Position numbers and translations under genes: made by a program. The notes beneath the pieces were generated by a model that was given only the letters and a program-made list of their open reading frames with translations, did not search any database and was not told the DNA's origin. A stretch of 64,000 bases of DNA from Eutrigla gurnardus (taxonomy: Eukaryota > Chordata > Actinopteri > Perciformes > Triglidae), in assembly GCA_963514095.1 (NCBI GenBank), contig OY741266.1, positions 9,142,297-9,206,296 on the forward strand. The letters are read 5' to 3'. Positions within the stretch are counted from its first letter, which is position 1. Each line of letters starts with the position of its first letter. Below are positions 1-10,600 of this stretch, piece by piece.

Positions 1-428
1 ACGGATATGCACAGTTCTCCAAACCTATATGTAACTACCTTTTTAAAATACAATGATTTATCAATTATTATGACATAAGCACTTTTAACAGGTTGCACCC
101 TTCTAATTACAACGGTCATGTTTAGCCCAAACTGCCCTACTAATGGATAAAACCGTGCCTTGCCCTGTTCTCTCTTTAATCAAATACAAATCTGAAGTAA
201 AATTGTCGATTTCAGCCCTTCATGTAACGTCAGCACGAGTTCCATTTCAATTCAGAATATTCAAAATACAAACAAATGGCTCTTGTAAGCAATTGGACAT
301 TTGCCCTATTTTCCTAGCTGCAGTTTTTTGTTTTTTTTCCCTCCAATTTAAAAACAAATCCTATTTTTTAATTTCCCAAATTCAAACTGGGAACATGACC
401 CAGGCCTGCTCTCATTCCTTGTATCCTC

Positions 429-2283
429 TCACTCGCTCTTCTTCCGCAGGATGAGGTAGGTGATCGCTAAGACGAGGGTGAGGACAAAAGAGATCCAGGC
501 CAGCACATAGGAGTGTCCGTACCCTCCCTCCGCTTCATTGGTGTGAAACTTGGCCGTGTAGATTGAGGCTGCTATCATTATACACAGGCCTGCAGGCGAG
601 ACGAGGGGAATATTATCACACACACCCCAGACAAGGCAATTAAGAAGTAATTATTTTTCATATGAGATAAGGCTTATGAACAAGGACGGTGTAGCAGACA
701 GTTCCACTAAAGTCACAAAGCAATTAGAGAAACGTGGCAGTTTCACCTCGCTTATTTCCCAATGATATAAAGTCATGACAATACATGTTAAAATCTCATT
801 ACTTTGACTTCCTGTAAGTATTTGTATGTTACATTTGCAGTAGCAGGACCAAAGCTAATTGACACTTGTGGCATAGACATGGTAATTCACAAGTCTTCTG
901 TCTACATGAATAGTTTAGTTTTGTCAAAATCTGCCAATAATGATCACAATATTCTGCCATGGTTGCTGACCAACAATTAATAGAGCTTTAATACGCAGTC
1001 GATTGATTTAGCCATCTGTTTAATTATTAGTTGCAGCTCTTCTTAGTGCATTTACAGAAGAAACCGCAGGACAATATCTTGACGGATCAGTTCTCCACCC
1101 CTTTGGTACAAACAGCCTTACCCAAATGTATCGGTTTCAACGAGCGAGGCTGATATTTGAGAAGATAAATCCAAACACGGCGACATCTATACTCGACTGC
1201 AGTGACTTTCAATCATGTGTCACTGAGGCCTGAGACTCTACAGAACCAGTTGATGTAGTTTTTGGGTTAAACTGGAAACCTGCTGGATTGTGGACGACAC
1301 ACGGGTGAAAATCACTGAACTGCCGCATTCATGTTAAAATATTAATATGTTGGAAGCTAAGCTCAGTCCTTTCACAAGAGATTGTTTACTGGTACACGGA
1401 CATCTTGGAATAACATTTAAAGTCAAGCATTTAGAGCACGTTCTCCAGAGAAATGTACAAATCTCAGCAACGGGAAGTGGGAAAATAAATCAATGCTTCT
1501 TAGAGCTGCAGGTCAGACTCTGGGTTACTTACAGGCGATTAGCTGTAAAATGCCGGTGAAGGTGAACCTCTGGCCTTTGGGCAGGGTGAACAGCTGAGCC
1601 ACAAACACGAACAAGGCCAGAATGGCGAAAATACAGGCCAGGACTGATGTGGCCTGCACCACCTGGAGATAATCTGCAGCAGCAGGGGGGCAAAACAGAC
1701 ACACAGCCAGTTTAGTATCCACAACAACACAGATACAATGTACACCTTGGAGCACTATTAATATTAACCATTATGCAATAATCACTGATAACTTGGGAAC
1801 ACATTTAGGAGATGTACAATCCCCTAACCAGCACACTTTCTGCGTCTACATCTTAACACCTCAGCGTCCGGTCACATCACTTTAACGTGTGAACTTTACC
1901 CTCTGGGTAGTTTTTCAGGTTGGTGTAAAACCAGGCCGAGTTCGTCAGCTCCCACCTGCCCCACAAGTCAGTTGATGATGTATCAGTGATCCACCAGGCC
2001 TGAAGGCACGTGGGTAGAGAAGAAAAAACACATGTAAAGACATATTTAATGGTTGAAACATGTCCTTGCCTACTAGGAGTCCCCTTATGTTACACTTTGG
2101 TTGTCATAATAACAAAAAAAAACTATTTTATATCTATCTTCAAACTATCTTTTTGACATTTGACCCCTGGGTGCAGAAACGTGTGGGAGAGAATAATGAT
2201 CCACTTACATTATCAATGGCGGCCACCAGGAGCAGGATGACGGTGGTGACGTGCAAAAGCACGATTCCGGCCAGCATCAACAT
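429..2283 (-). CDS. emp2: Epithelial membrane protein (EMP2-like, PMP22/EMP/claudin family), complete 4-exon CDS
   Basis: Four coding exons on the minus strand join in frame: 2283-2209 (phase 0), 1999-1900, 1673-1533 and 589-429, each flanked by AG/GT signals (donors GTAAGT, GTAAAG, GTAAGT). They encode 158 residues, the usual size for EMP/PMP22 proteins (about 157-167). Visible features are TM1 (MLMLAGIVLLHVTTVILLLV), an extracellular loop starting IDNAWWITD, the family block LQVVQAT, TM2 ending FVFVAQLFTLPKGQRF, TM3 LIACLCIMIAASIYT, and TM4 YVLAWISFVLTLVLAITYLI followed by basic LRKKSE. EMPs are small tetraspan plasma-membrane proteins involved in adhesion, caveolae and integrin trafficking. 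The NAWW segment and the LCxMIAASIYT block resemble EMP2 more than EMP1, EMP3 or PMP22, but the paralogue is inferred. The first extracellular loop has no cysteine, unlike most of the superfamily. The start is the first ATG immediately before TM1. Confidence 0.83.
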
Positions 2284-3044
2284 CGTTGCCGTCTATGGAA
2301 ACTGATAACAAAGCATTATTTATTTTTTGAGCGCACAGACGTATATGCAAGACGCGCGCGCGCGTGCACGAGGACGCATCAATTGACACAGCTGTCCCAA
2401 ATGAATACAGTTAGGAAAACAAAACAAAAAACTGAGGAGAGCAGTTGCATGCAAGCCCAAACTCGCCCAGTCTCGCGCACACGCACGCACCTCACATAAC
2501 CGGTTTCATATCTGAAATGTTTTTCTGAACACGTCTCTTCTACAACATTACAGCTCATATAAAACGTCCTCCATCTTTAGTGCGCAGAAACACCGTTTGA
2601 TCCACTCGCACATTTCTAGGCGTTAGTGTGTTTCCGTCGACAAGAAAGGCGCGTTTGTCTGAACGCCGCCGGGACGTATTCCCGTTACGCACACGGGCCC
2701 AGTACTGGTCAACAACTTCGAAAAGAGCGCGAGAACACGACGACAGAAAACAACAATAAACACAACTTCAGCTTCTACATACAAATACAAACACGGTCCG
2801 ACGCCAGCTTTATGTGCACACGTAGAGCTGCTTTTTTTCTTTTTGTGGCGCTCAATCACATCGGCACACTTCTTCAAAACGCTGGCGAAAATCTATAATT
2901 AACTTTTTTCTTCTTTTTTGTTGTTGTTGCACTCTACAAAACAACAGCAAAACCTCGCAAAGCGTGCGCGCGAGCGTTTACACGGCGCGCGGCCCGTAAA
3001 ATAATAAGTGCAACGAAGTCTAAACAACGTGGATAAAAGTTACC

Positions 3045-3116
3045 TGAAAGTGCTTAAACCCCGGGACTTCTTTGGGAATGTGAAACGACGTAGTAGACCC
3101 ACCCAGCTTTGAATTC

Positions 3117-3191
<75 letters not shown>

Positions 3192-3240
3192 GCCTGTTCT
3201 CCCTCTCCATTCCCTCTCTTTCCTCTCACGAAGCCCCACC
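3045..3240 (-). other. Possible 5' UTR exon of the EMP gene, with upstream CA microsatellite
   Basis: On the minus strand a good donor (CAG|GTAACT) lies at about 3044, upstream of the first coding exon. This would suit a non-coding first exon whose promoter lies near the (CA)n tract. No TATA box or transcript evidence is visible, so the call is inference. Confidence 0.25.
3121..3191. repeat. (CA)n microsatellite, about 71 bp
   Basis: An uninterrupted CA run between the EMP 5' region and flanking intergenic DNA. The Cys-Val ORFs reading through it are artefacts. Confidence 0.97.
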
Positions 3241-5284
3241 CATAAAGTTTCTTTTTCCCCTCAATGAAATGTCCAAAGGAACCACACAGCTTCAGGTTGT
3301 CCCCTTCAAATCACTCATATGGACCTCCTCTTGTTCCTCCAATACCTTCCACACAGGAAGCTTCAATTTCGATTTATTTTAGTGGAATGACTCACCTGGG
3401 TGTCCCATCTTTGTAACAAACTCTACCCTGTCCCCCCTCCCGTGAATATGAAATCTAATTCTGGACTCACATAAGTGTATCATAAGTGTATCTTTGGCGT
3501 GTGCTTTAACACTCTCCGGGTCAGTAAGCTCATAAAATGACTTCTCCAAAGATGGGACATGAAGACGTGATGTAGACAGACGCCAGGGACATCTTCTTCT
3601 TTCCAACAGCCGCTGCTCTCTGATAGCAAGGCGTCTTGGAGCAAGCAAAAAGTGAAATTAAATACTGGCTCGTGTGGATGCAGTTTCCATTGCTGCAAGA
3701 GAGTGGAATAAAAAATCAATGAAAAGCCTTCGATAGGATATTCAGTGTGACTGCATTGATTCTGCTCTCATTGTAGTAACACACAGAGTAAATTAACATA
3801 TAGACTCTGATAAAAATCAACTGTTTATTTTAAATAGATACTGTCAGATAGGTATTATTGTTGGCTGTAGCATGCTATTAGGGGATTACTTGGCAGACGG
3901 TGCTTATCTAGTAAAGCCTTTTATCACCAGTCTCAGATGAGAGAAAGCTCCAGCAGGTACGGGACCTCTTATTTCTACTAAGAAGCAGGATATATAGTAA
4001 AAGTACATTTGTGTATAAGGTCTTCTTCTCCTAACAGGTCTTGGTTTGTGTCTCTCTTATCTCCCCTCAGGCCGTAGTCTCTCAGTGAAGACCACATGGA
4101 CTGAGGAGGTCCTGATCCCAGTACTACAATGGCTGCTTTATCCTCCTGGGTGCATGAGGATAGATACCATAAGTGTTTTCTTTGCTCCCTCGTTTTTTTG
4201 ACAGCAGTTACCTGGAAACATATTCGGATCAGGATTTATACTGCCTCTTTCCCACTCATCTGTGGCCGTTAAACTAATGCAGAGCCGAGGCTCAAATAGT
4301 TGAGACGGTTGACATGCAGAAAGCAGAGAGAGCACAGTATGTACGGATACTATGATTGAAGTAAAACAAAAAGAGGAATGTATTTTCTCAGTGGTTTGGC
4401 AGATCTACACTGAAGGCTCCCCTCCGCTGCAGTCGTGCAGTTGTGAAGCAATATCAGTGGATTAAACCATCTTTAGAGACTCAAGGCAATCTTTGTTAAA
4501 CCCAGAAGGTCATTTAGACATCCAGATAGCCATAACTTAAGGGCTTTTCTCTTCTTGCCAATTTGATTTTATAGTAGAATATGTAATATTGGAATGAAAC
4601 ATCAATATATACCAATATAACTAGAAATGAAATAACTAGAAACTATAAATAGATATGTAGTTCCATTTATATCCCTTCACCTTTCATTCCTCCTCATATA
4701 CAAAACGTTAATTTATAACTGCTATATCTGCCATCTCTTCTTCCGCCTCATTATAATGTAGCATATTTATATATATATATGAATGTAATATGGATGAGAC
4801 GATATAGGATTGTATCACAGATTGCAACACTCACAATAAGTTGATCCTGGTGAATTTCCATCATCGGGATAATCGTAAATGTTGCCACGAGTGATTTGAG
4901 AAATCTGTCTAGCTCGCTGTCATGATAGAGAACCTGTTTAACATTGGACGCAAAATCACAAAAAACATTTCTTCCACAAAATGATTGCTTATTTTTTCTA
5001 GATTTTTGTAGAATCTTTTTTTTTCTTTCTTATTTTAATTCTTTGGTTAAAATGTCCACGAGTTACAACGTATCAGCGCCTGCTGATCAGGGGTGTCAAA
5101 TTGACATTGCTTTGTTTAGGGGGTCACAAAATAAAAAGTTTGGGATCCACTGATCTCGTACTTAACTCAAGCAGCCAGCTCCTCACACAAAACTACTCAG
5201 CCCACATGACATCGGGGATCAGGAGTCTATGAATGATGAGGACACAATCACTATTTTCTTCTGATTTTAAATAATGCAGGATGA
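3240..5284. other. Intergenic DNA without a recognisable gene
   Basis: Only short, unconserved open frames occur here. At 4790-4940 there is a diverged copy of a dispersed repeat containing GGATAATCGTAAAT and AGTTGATC blocks, also seen near 31050 and 43100. I see nothing else I can name. Confidence 0.6.
4790..4940. repeat. Dispersed repeat, family A copy 1 (GATAATCGT-containing)
   Basis: It shares ordered blocks (GATAT/GGTATAGGAT, AATAAGTTGAT, GGATAATCGTA, ATxTTGxCxxxAGT, GATAGAGAA) with segments at 31030-31345 and 43083-43440. It is old and diverged, and its class is unknown. Confidence 0.5.
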
Positions 5285-5304
5285 ACACTGTTGCACCCTG
5301 CTTC

Positions 5305-5340
5305 AGAATCAGAATCAGAATCAGAATCAGAATCAGAATT
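5305..5340. repeat. (CAGAAT)n hexamer array, LINE 3' terminus
   Basis: Several tandem AGAATC hexamers sit beside CCTTTATTGTCCC. On the minus strand this is the 3' terminal repeat of the LINE. Confidence 0.85.
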
Positions 5341-5497
5341 CCTTTATTGTCCCTCAACGGGGACATTTGTTTGCCACAGCAGCCAAAGGACAGTATGTTA
5401 CAAAAAACACAATAGTAATAATAACAATAGCAAAAATTAACAATATAAATTAAAAAAATGTAAAAAATAGAATAGAAATAGAGTAGACTTGTACATA

Positions 5498-5689
5498 TAA
5501 ACATGATATTGTACTCCCACAAAAAATTACCAGCAGTGAATTTTGTTTTTATTTACAATTTACAATAAAGTATGCAGAATGAGGTCTATTGGGAGCCTAA
5601 ACATGATATTGTACAAAAATGACCAGCAGTGAATTTTGTTTTTATATACAATTTACAATAAAGTGTGCAGAATGAGGTCTATTGGGAGC
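5498..5689. repeat. Tandem duplication of about 92-99 bp inside the LINE 3' tail
   Basis: Two near-identical units (about 5498-5596 and 5598-5689) both run from TAAACATGATATTGTAC through CCAGCAGTGAATTTTG and TACAATTTACAATAAAG to AGGTCTATTGGGAGC. They differ by a few substitutions and a short indel. Confidence 0.88.
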
Positions 5690-6639
5690 AGTGCTGATTG
5701 TAGAGTCTGCGATACCTCTTTTTCACACACTTGGGGTGTATCAGTCTATCACTGAAGGAGCTGACCAGTGTGGTGATAGTGACCTGCAGGGGGTGGGACT
5801 CCTTCACCAGCAGCGATGACAGCTTGTCCATCATCCGGCTCTCTCCCACCACCTGCACTGGGTCAAGAGGGCATCCCAGGATGGAGCTGGCCTTCTTGAT
5901 AAGTTTGTCAAGTCTCTTCCTGTCTGCTGCCGAGATGCTGCTGCTCCAGCAGACTACACCATAGAAAATGGCTGATGCCACCACAGAGTCATAGAAAGTT
6001 GGCAGGAGTGCCCCCTGCACTCCCAAGGACCTGAGCTTCCTCAGCAGATGGAGTCTGCTCTGACCTTTCTTTTATGTTGCTGCAGTGTGATGAGACCAGT
6101 CCAGTTTATTGTTCAGGTGAACTCCCAGGTACTTATAAGATGTCACCATCTCAATGTCCGTTCCTAGGATGTTCACCTGTGTGCAGGGTTGTTTGCGCCT
6201 GCAGAAATCCACCACCAGCTCTTTGGTCTTCCCGGCGTTGAGCTGGAGATGGTTCTGCTGGCACCAGTCCACAAAGTCTTTAATAAGTTCTCTGTAGGCT
6301 CTGTCGTCCCCGTCCCTGATGAGGCCGACGATAGCAGAGTCGTCAGAGAACTTTTGTAGATGGCTGTGAGGTGTTTGGTGCAAGAAGTCTGCAGTGTACA
6401 GGGTGAACAGAAAAGGGGCCAGGACTGTTCATTGTGGGGCCCCCGTACTGCAGATGACTGTGTCCGACACACAGTCCCGAGTCCTCACAATATGTGGCCG
6501 GTTGGTGAGGTAATCCAGGATCCAGGTCGTGAGGTGTTGGTCCACCCCCGCGAGCTCCAGCTTGTCCCCCAAAAGTACAGGCTGTATGGTGTTGAAAGCA
6601 CTGGAGAAATAAGAACAGAAAGAACATGATCCTCACAGT

Positions 6640-7190
6640 GCTTCCAGGCTTCTCAGCCAAGGTGTCCCAAACGTCCACACTGATTAAAGAGCTACCCACA
6701 CATGCAGTGTATACGCTTAATTTGAGCCGTCGGACTATCTCTTCATCATGCTGGCTTTAAATAAAATATTCTTTATTGGGATCCCTGGTGAGCATGATCT
6801 TGTACTGATATATTGACACACAGCAGTCTAATTTTAATGAATAATCTTGTTTTTCATATGCATTAAATTGGACATCATTACAGGCCATATTTGGTGGGAG
6901 GGAAATACTAAAGTGTGGTCTCATTTTAGTGTAGCCAGTGATATACAGCCAACACCTCATCAATGCAAGCCAACGACTTGCAATGAGTTAACATGCGTGC
7001 AGTGCAGACATATTAGTGTTACGTCACTACAATGACCACACTATTACGTTATCTCTGATTCCTCCTTCTCCGCCCGACACCTGCGTCGCCTTTTCATTGG
7101 TCCGTTGTTGATGACTCCTAATTGCTCGCCCTCATGTTCAGGTGAGGCCTGTGCGCGCGCCCATGAGGAAAGCGCGTCAACAATCCGGCA
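6640..7190. promoter_or_regulatory. Upstream region of the ZP gene
   Basis: There is no gene in this stretch. The last 200 bases are GC-richer and contain an inverted CCAAT box (ATTGG near 7096) and a CRE-like TTACGTCACT near 7019. No clear TATA box is seen, and the transcription start is not determinable from sequence. Confidence 0.3.
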
Positions 7191-7611
7191 ATGTCTTGCG
7201 AACAGAGAAGAGATAAAACAACTTTGTGTTCATTCGTTTTAACGGTTTGTTTTTACACGTTTCAAGTGAGCCATTCGGTAAGTTTAGGACACGGCGGCGG
7301 TTTATCTGCCAGGTTTAACCAAGTTCAAGAGTCAACCGCTACCGGGAGGGGGGGCATCAGGCCAGACGACAACGGCCGGCCGGGAGGCTGGCACCTGGTT
7401 GAACGGACTATCCTGAACCCGAGTCTGCGCAAATACGACCAGCAGGGTGTCGCGGAGCTTCGGCCTGAATCTGCAGTCTTTCCCGGAGAGAAAATCCCAC
7501 ATCCCGGTGCACCGAAACTTGACCGCTTGTCTTGGACTATTGATAACACCAGACCGGGACCAGAGTCCTCGGCCTCGGACTCTGAAGACAGATATCAAGC
7601 TGATTTCACAG
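7191..7611 (+). CDS. ZP gene exon 1: signal peptide and charged N-terminal region
   Basis: The start ATG is followed by a short basic stretch and a hydrophobic core (TTLCSFVLTVCFYTFQ), consistent with a secretory signal peptide. The following roughly 110 residues are Gly/Pro/Arg-rich with no domain I recognise. The exon ends at ACAG|GTTAAA, a weak donor in phase 1. The phase-1 join to exon 2 (7961) restores the codon GGT, which supports the boundary. Confidence 0.75.
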
Positions 7612-10600
7612 GTTAAAGCTAACGAGATCCGTCCTGCAGTGACGTCACTTGAGTCAGCGTTTAAAAAATAATTTACTCTCAAGTAGTGTACCATTACTAA
7701 ATATCATTTTTGAGGTAACGTTTCTTATTTAATGTTATGCTACTTTATACTTTTACTTCCCACATTTCAGACAGAAGTAGTGTAATGTTACACTTAAGTT
7801 CATATGTTTAAGAGCTTTAGTTACCTTTCAAAATAAGTGTAATGGAGTATTTGTATAGTATGTAAATGATTTGATTACTTCGTTTCGTGCAGGAGTGCTT
7901 TGACATGGAGCTGTACAGCGTAAACCAACGTAATCCCTTCTTTGTCTGCATGTGCTTTAGGTTTTCATGGAGTCCAGGGGAAGTTGACGGGCCCATCTTT
8001 TGACTCCAGCCCACATGTATCTGAGTGGCTGGCTATGAGTCCTTTGGTGCAGTGTGATCAGAGTGTCATGACCTTCACTGCCTCTGGTGAAGTATTCACG
8101 CCCCTGGACAGAGGTAAGATGTATGATCCTACTCTCATAGATGGCAGAGCTGTTTCAATGTTGTTTAACAGGCTCGGGTGTAATATGAAGAAACATTTAA
8201 ACGGAGGGAAGTACATCTTCTCTCAGAGGTGACCTGCATTTCTTGCAAGAAGAACATGCTAGGGACACACAGTTTCAGTTCAGAAACGAAAGCCCTTCAT
8301 TTCACGAGCGAGGAGAATCTTTACATTCAAATGTATAATGCAGAGCCTGTTTCCCCCCTACGCTGAAGAAATCAATCAATTAGATTAACAGCAGCAACAA
8401 AAATTGTTTTTTGTACATGATATAATTATTATGGTGGAAAAAATATTGCACTATTTATTTCTTTAAAATGAGCTTGTGTTGCAAGTATTCCTTATTCTCA
8501 TTTAGAAGAAAAAAATATGTTTTAAATGAATTGATGGTGTAGTGGGTAGCACTGTTGCCTCACAGCGAGAGGGTCAGGCCCGGGTTCCTTCTGTGTGGAG
8601 TTTGCATGTTCTCCCCGTGTAAGCGTGGGTTCTCTCCTGGTTCTCCGGCTTCCTCCCACAGTCCAAAGACATGCAGGATGGGGATAGGTTCATTGATGAC
8701 TCTAAATTGCCCGTAGGTGTGAATGTGAGTGTGAATGGTTGTTTGTCTCTACATGTCGGCCCTGTGATAGACTGGCGTCCTGTCGAGGTGTACCCTGCCT
8801 TCACCCAATGACAGCTGGGATCGGCTCCAGCCCCCCCACGACCCTGAATACAGGATAAGCGGTAGAAAATGGATGGATGTAATATCTCGCATTCTTCAAA
8901 TTTCTATTTTTGTGCAACCAACAGTTTTAAGCATAATCTAAAACAAGCTATCTTCAAATCCTCAGATTTTAGAAGTTGGAACCAACTGTATTTGGTATGA
9001 GATCGATAAATGCTGAAACCAATAATTAATTAATAATCTTTCTGTGAATTGACTTATCGATTAATTGCATGATTTTTTAAAATGAATTGATGATCAACAT
9101 TTAATTTAATATAATATGAATTTAATACAATGTACAAAACCAAGTTTGGGAATAAAGTAGATGAGGATGAAAAATTGGTACAAACAAAGGTAGAGATTAA
9201 ACTCCAAAACATTCATACACGAAACCAGTGTAGGACCGTTCCACTTATGAATTTTATATTTGCCCAAAAGAAGAATTATATTGATTGTGTCCGAAATACT
9301 AACATCCAAGTTGTCCACAAAATAAATTGCATAAATATAAGTAAAAGATGGAATATTATCAATACCTCAATGACAACCAATTATGGATGTCGGTCTAAAA
9401 CAACTAGATGTAAGATGTAAAAATAAATGGCCAATGGTTTCAGCTTCGAAGGAACAAAAGATTCAAGGATATACCTCAAATTTAAATCTCATGTAGAAAA
9501 TCAATAACGGGGTGAATCCCTGATAGCATTTTAAAATATTTATTTGGCTTTAGGAGCAATACAATCACATGATTGTTTTGGTGCTGAAATTAGCTTTTTT
9601 TTGTTTTCAACTCGTTCCAGGCGGAGGCAGCCCACTGAAGCTCTCCTGTCCGTTGCAGATGTCCACTCTTCTCCCCACCAACTCTCACTATACCACCTCC
9701 GTCTTTTGCTCCCCCTACGGCATGACAGTGCAGATACCTGGGTGGGAGCAGGATATACCCATACTAGGAGTCATAGGTGTGTTGGAATAACACTGAGTTG
9801 TTTGATACATTTTGAATTCTTTTTTTTTCTTCTTTTACTTTGTGTTATACTAAATAGCTTAGACTCTTTTAATGAATTTGTCCATAATACATTTCATGAT
9901 GAAATCAATTTTTTTATCTGAAGAATAATTTATGTCTTGATTTAAATCCACACAATTTGAATGTATACATTCCATGGTTATTGATTCATAAAAGAAAACA
10001 TTGTCAGGCTTATTGCTGTTTCTGCAGAATTTTATGATGTGTGACTACAAGAAAATGAAAAAATAATTGCATGGAGAGGACTTTTGAAACAGAATTTAGA
10101 CCTTTTATTTTGGAAATAAAATGGTCATGCTTCATTTGAAGGGTCCACAATCTTCTAATATTTCTTTTAATGACATTTCCAGGAAATAAATGAGCTAGAA
10201 CTTAGTTAATTGTGTTCAATTTAGAAGTTGTTGTTCATTTCCAGTGGAATTTCATAATATATACAAATGTTCAATTGAGATAAAAGCTATTAAAAAATAA
10301 AATAAATAGTATTTGACATTTTTATATTTAATTATTCATTAAGGTGGAGCAGTTCTTTCAATGAATTTCCCCACAAGCATATTTATCCCACCTCTAAACG
10401 CCCTCCCTATAATTGTGTAGTCATTTCATGAGCACATCCTAGGAAATGAAGGTCTGGTAAAATCAAAGCGTTTGTTTTGTTTTGTCCCAACATGACGGTC
10501 TACATGCTGTTTCACAGCCCTCTTTACACTGCCTTTCATATGGTGGATATACCTATCCTTTTAATTATTTATTTTTTAACTGAAAAGTAGTCCAATTTAA

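Larger units (their letters stand above)
5285..6630 (-). mobile_element. 5'-truncated non-LTR retrotransposon (LINE), inactive
   Basis: Read on the minus strand from about 6625, the fragments encode the C-terminal part of a LINE reverse transcriptase: FSSAFNTIQPVLL, then LDYLTNRPHIV, GAPQ followed by a stop, LAPFLFTLYTADF, the catalytic region FSDDSAIVGLI, LQLNAGKTKELVVDF and YKYLGVHLNNKLDW, then ADRKRLDKLIKKASSILGC and the C-terminal tail. The Gly that normally follows GAPQ is a TGA stop (near 6430), and a frameshift separates 6072 from 6026. The element ends on the minus strand with a TTTATTG-type tail and tandem ATTCTG hexamers (5305-5340), a 3' end typical of fish LINEs. It is 5' truncated, with no endonuclease domain. 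The exact clade (CR1/L2/Rex-like) is not resolved. Confidence 0.88.

Noticed and set aside
3379..3719. Overlapping minus-strand ORFs near 3379-3719
   Set aside because: No similarity that I recognise, no splice context, and composition like the surrounding intergenic DNA.
5285..5345. Hexamer AGAATC array considered as a CRISPR-like or satellite array
   Set aside because: Units are 6 bp without spacers and sit at the 3' end of a LINE. A CRISPR array is not expected in animal DNA.
8530..8600. Possible functional tRNA gene
   Set aside because: Only a degenerate tRNA-like head joined to a SINE body; the B-box is mutated and there is no cloverleaf.
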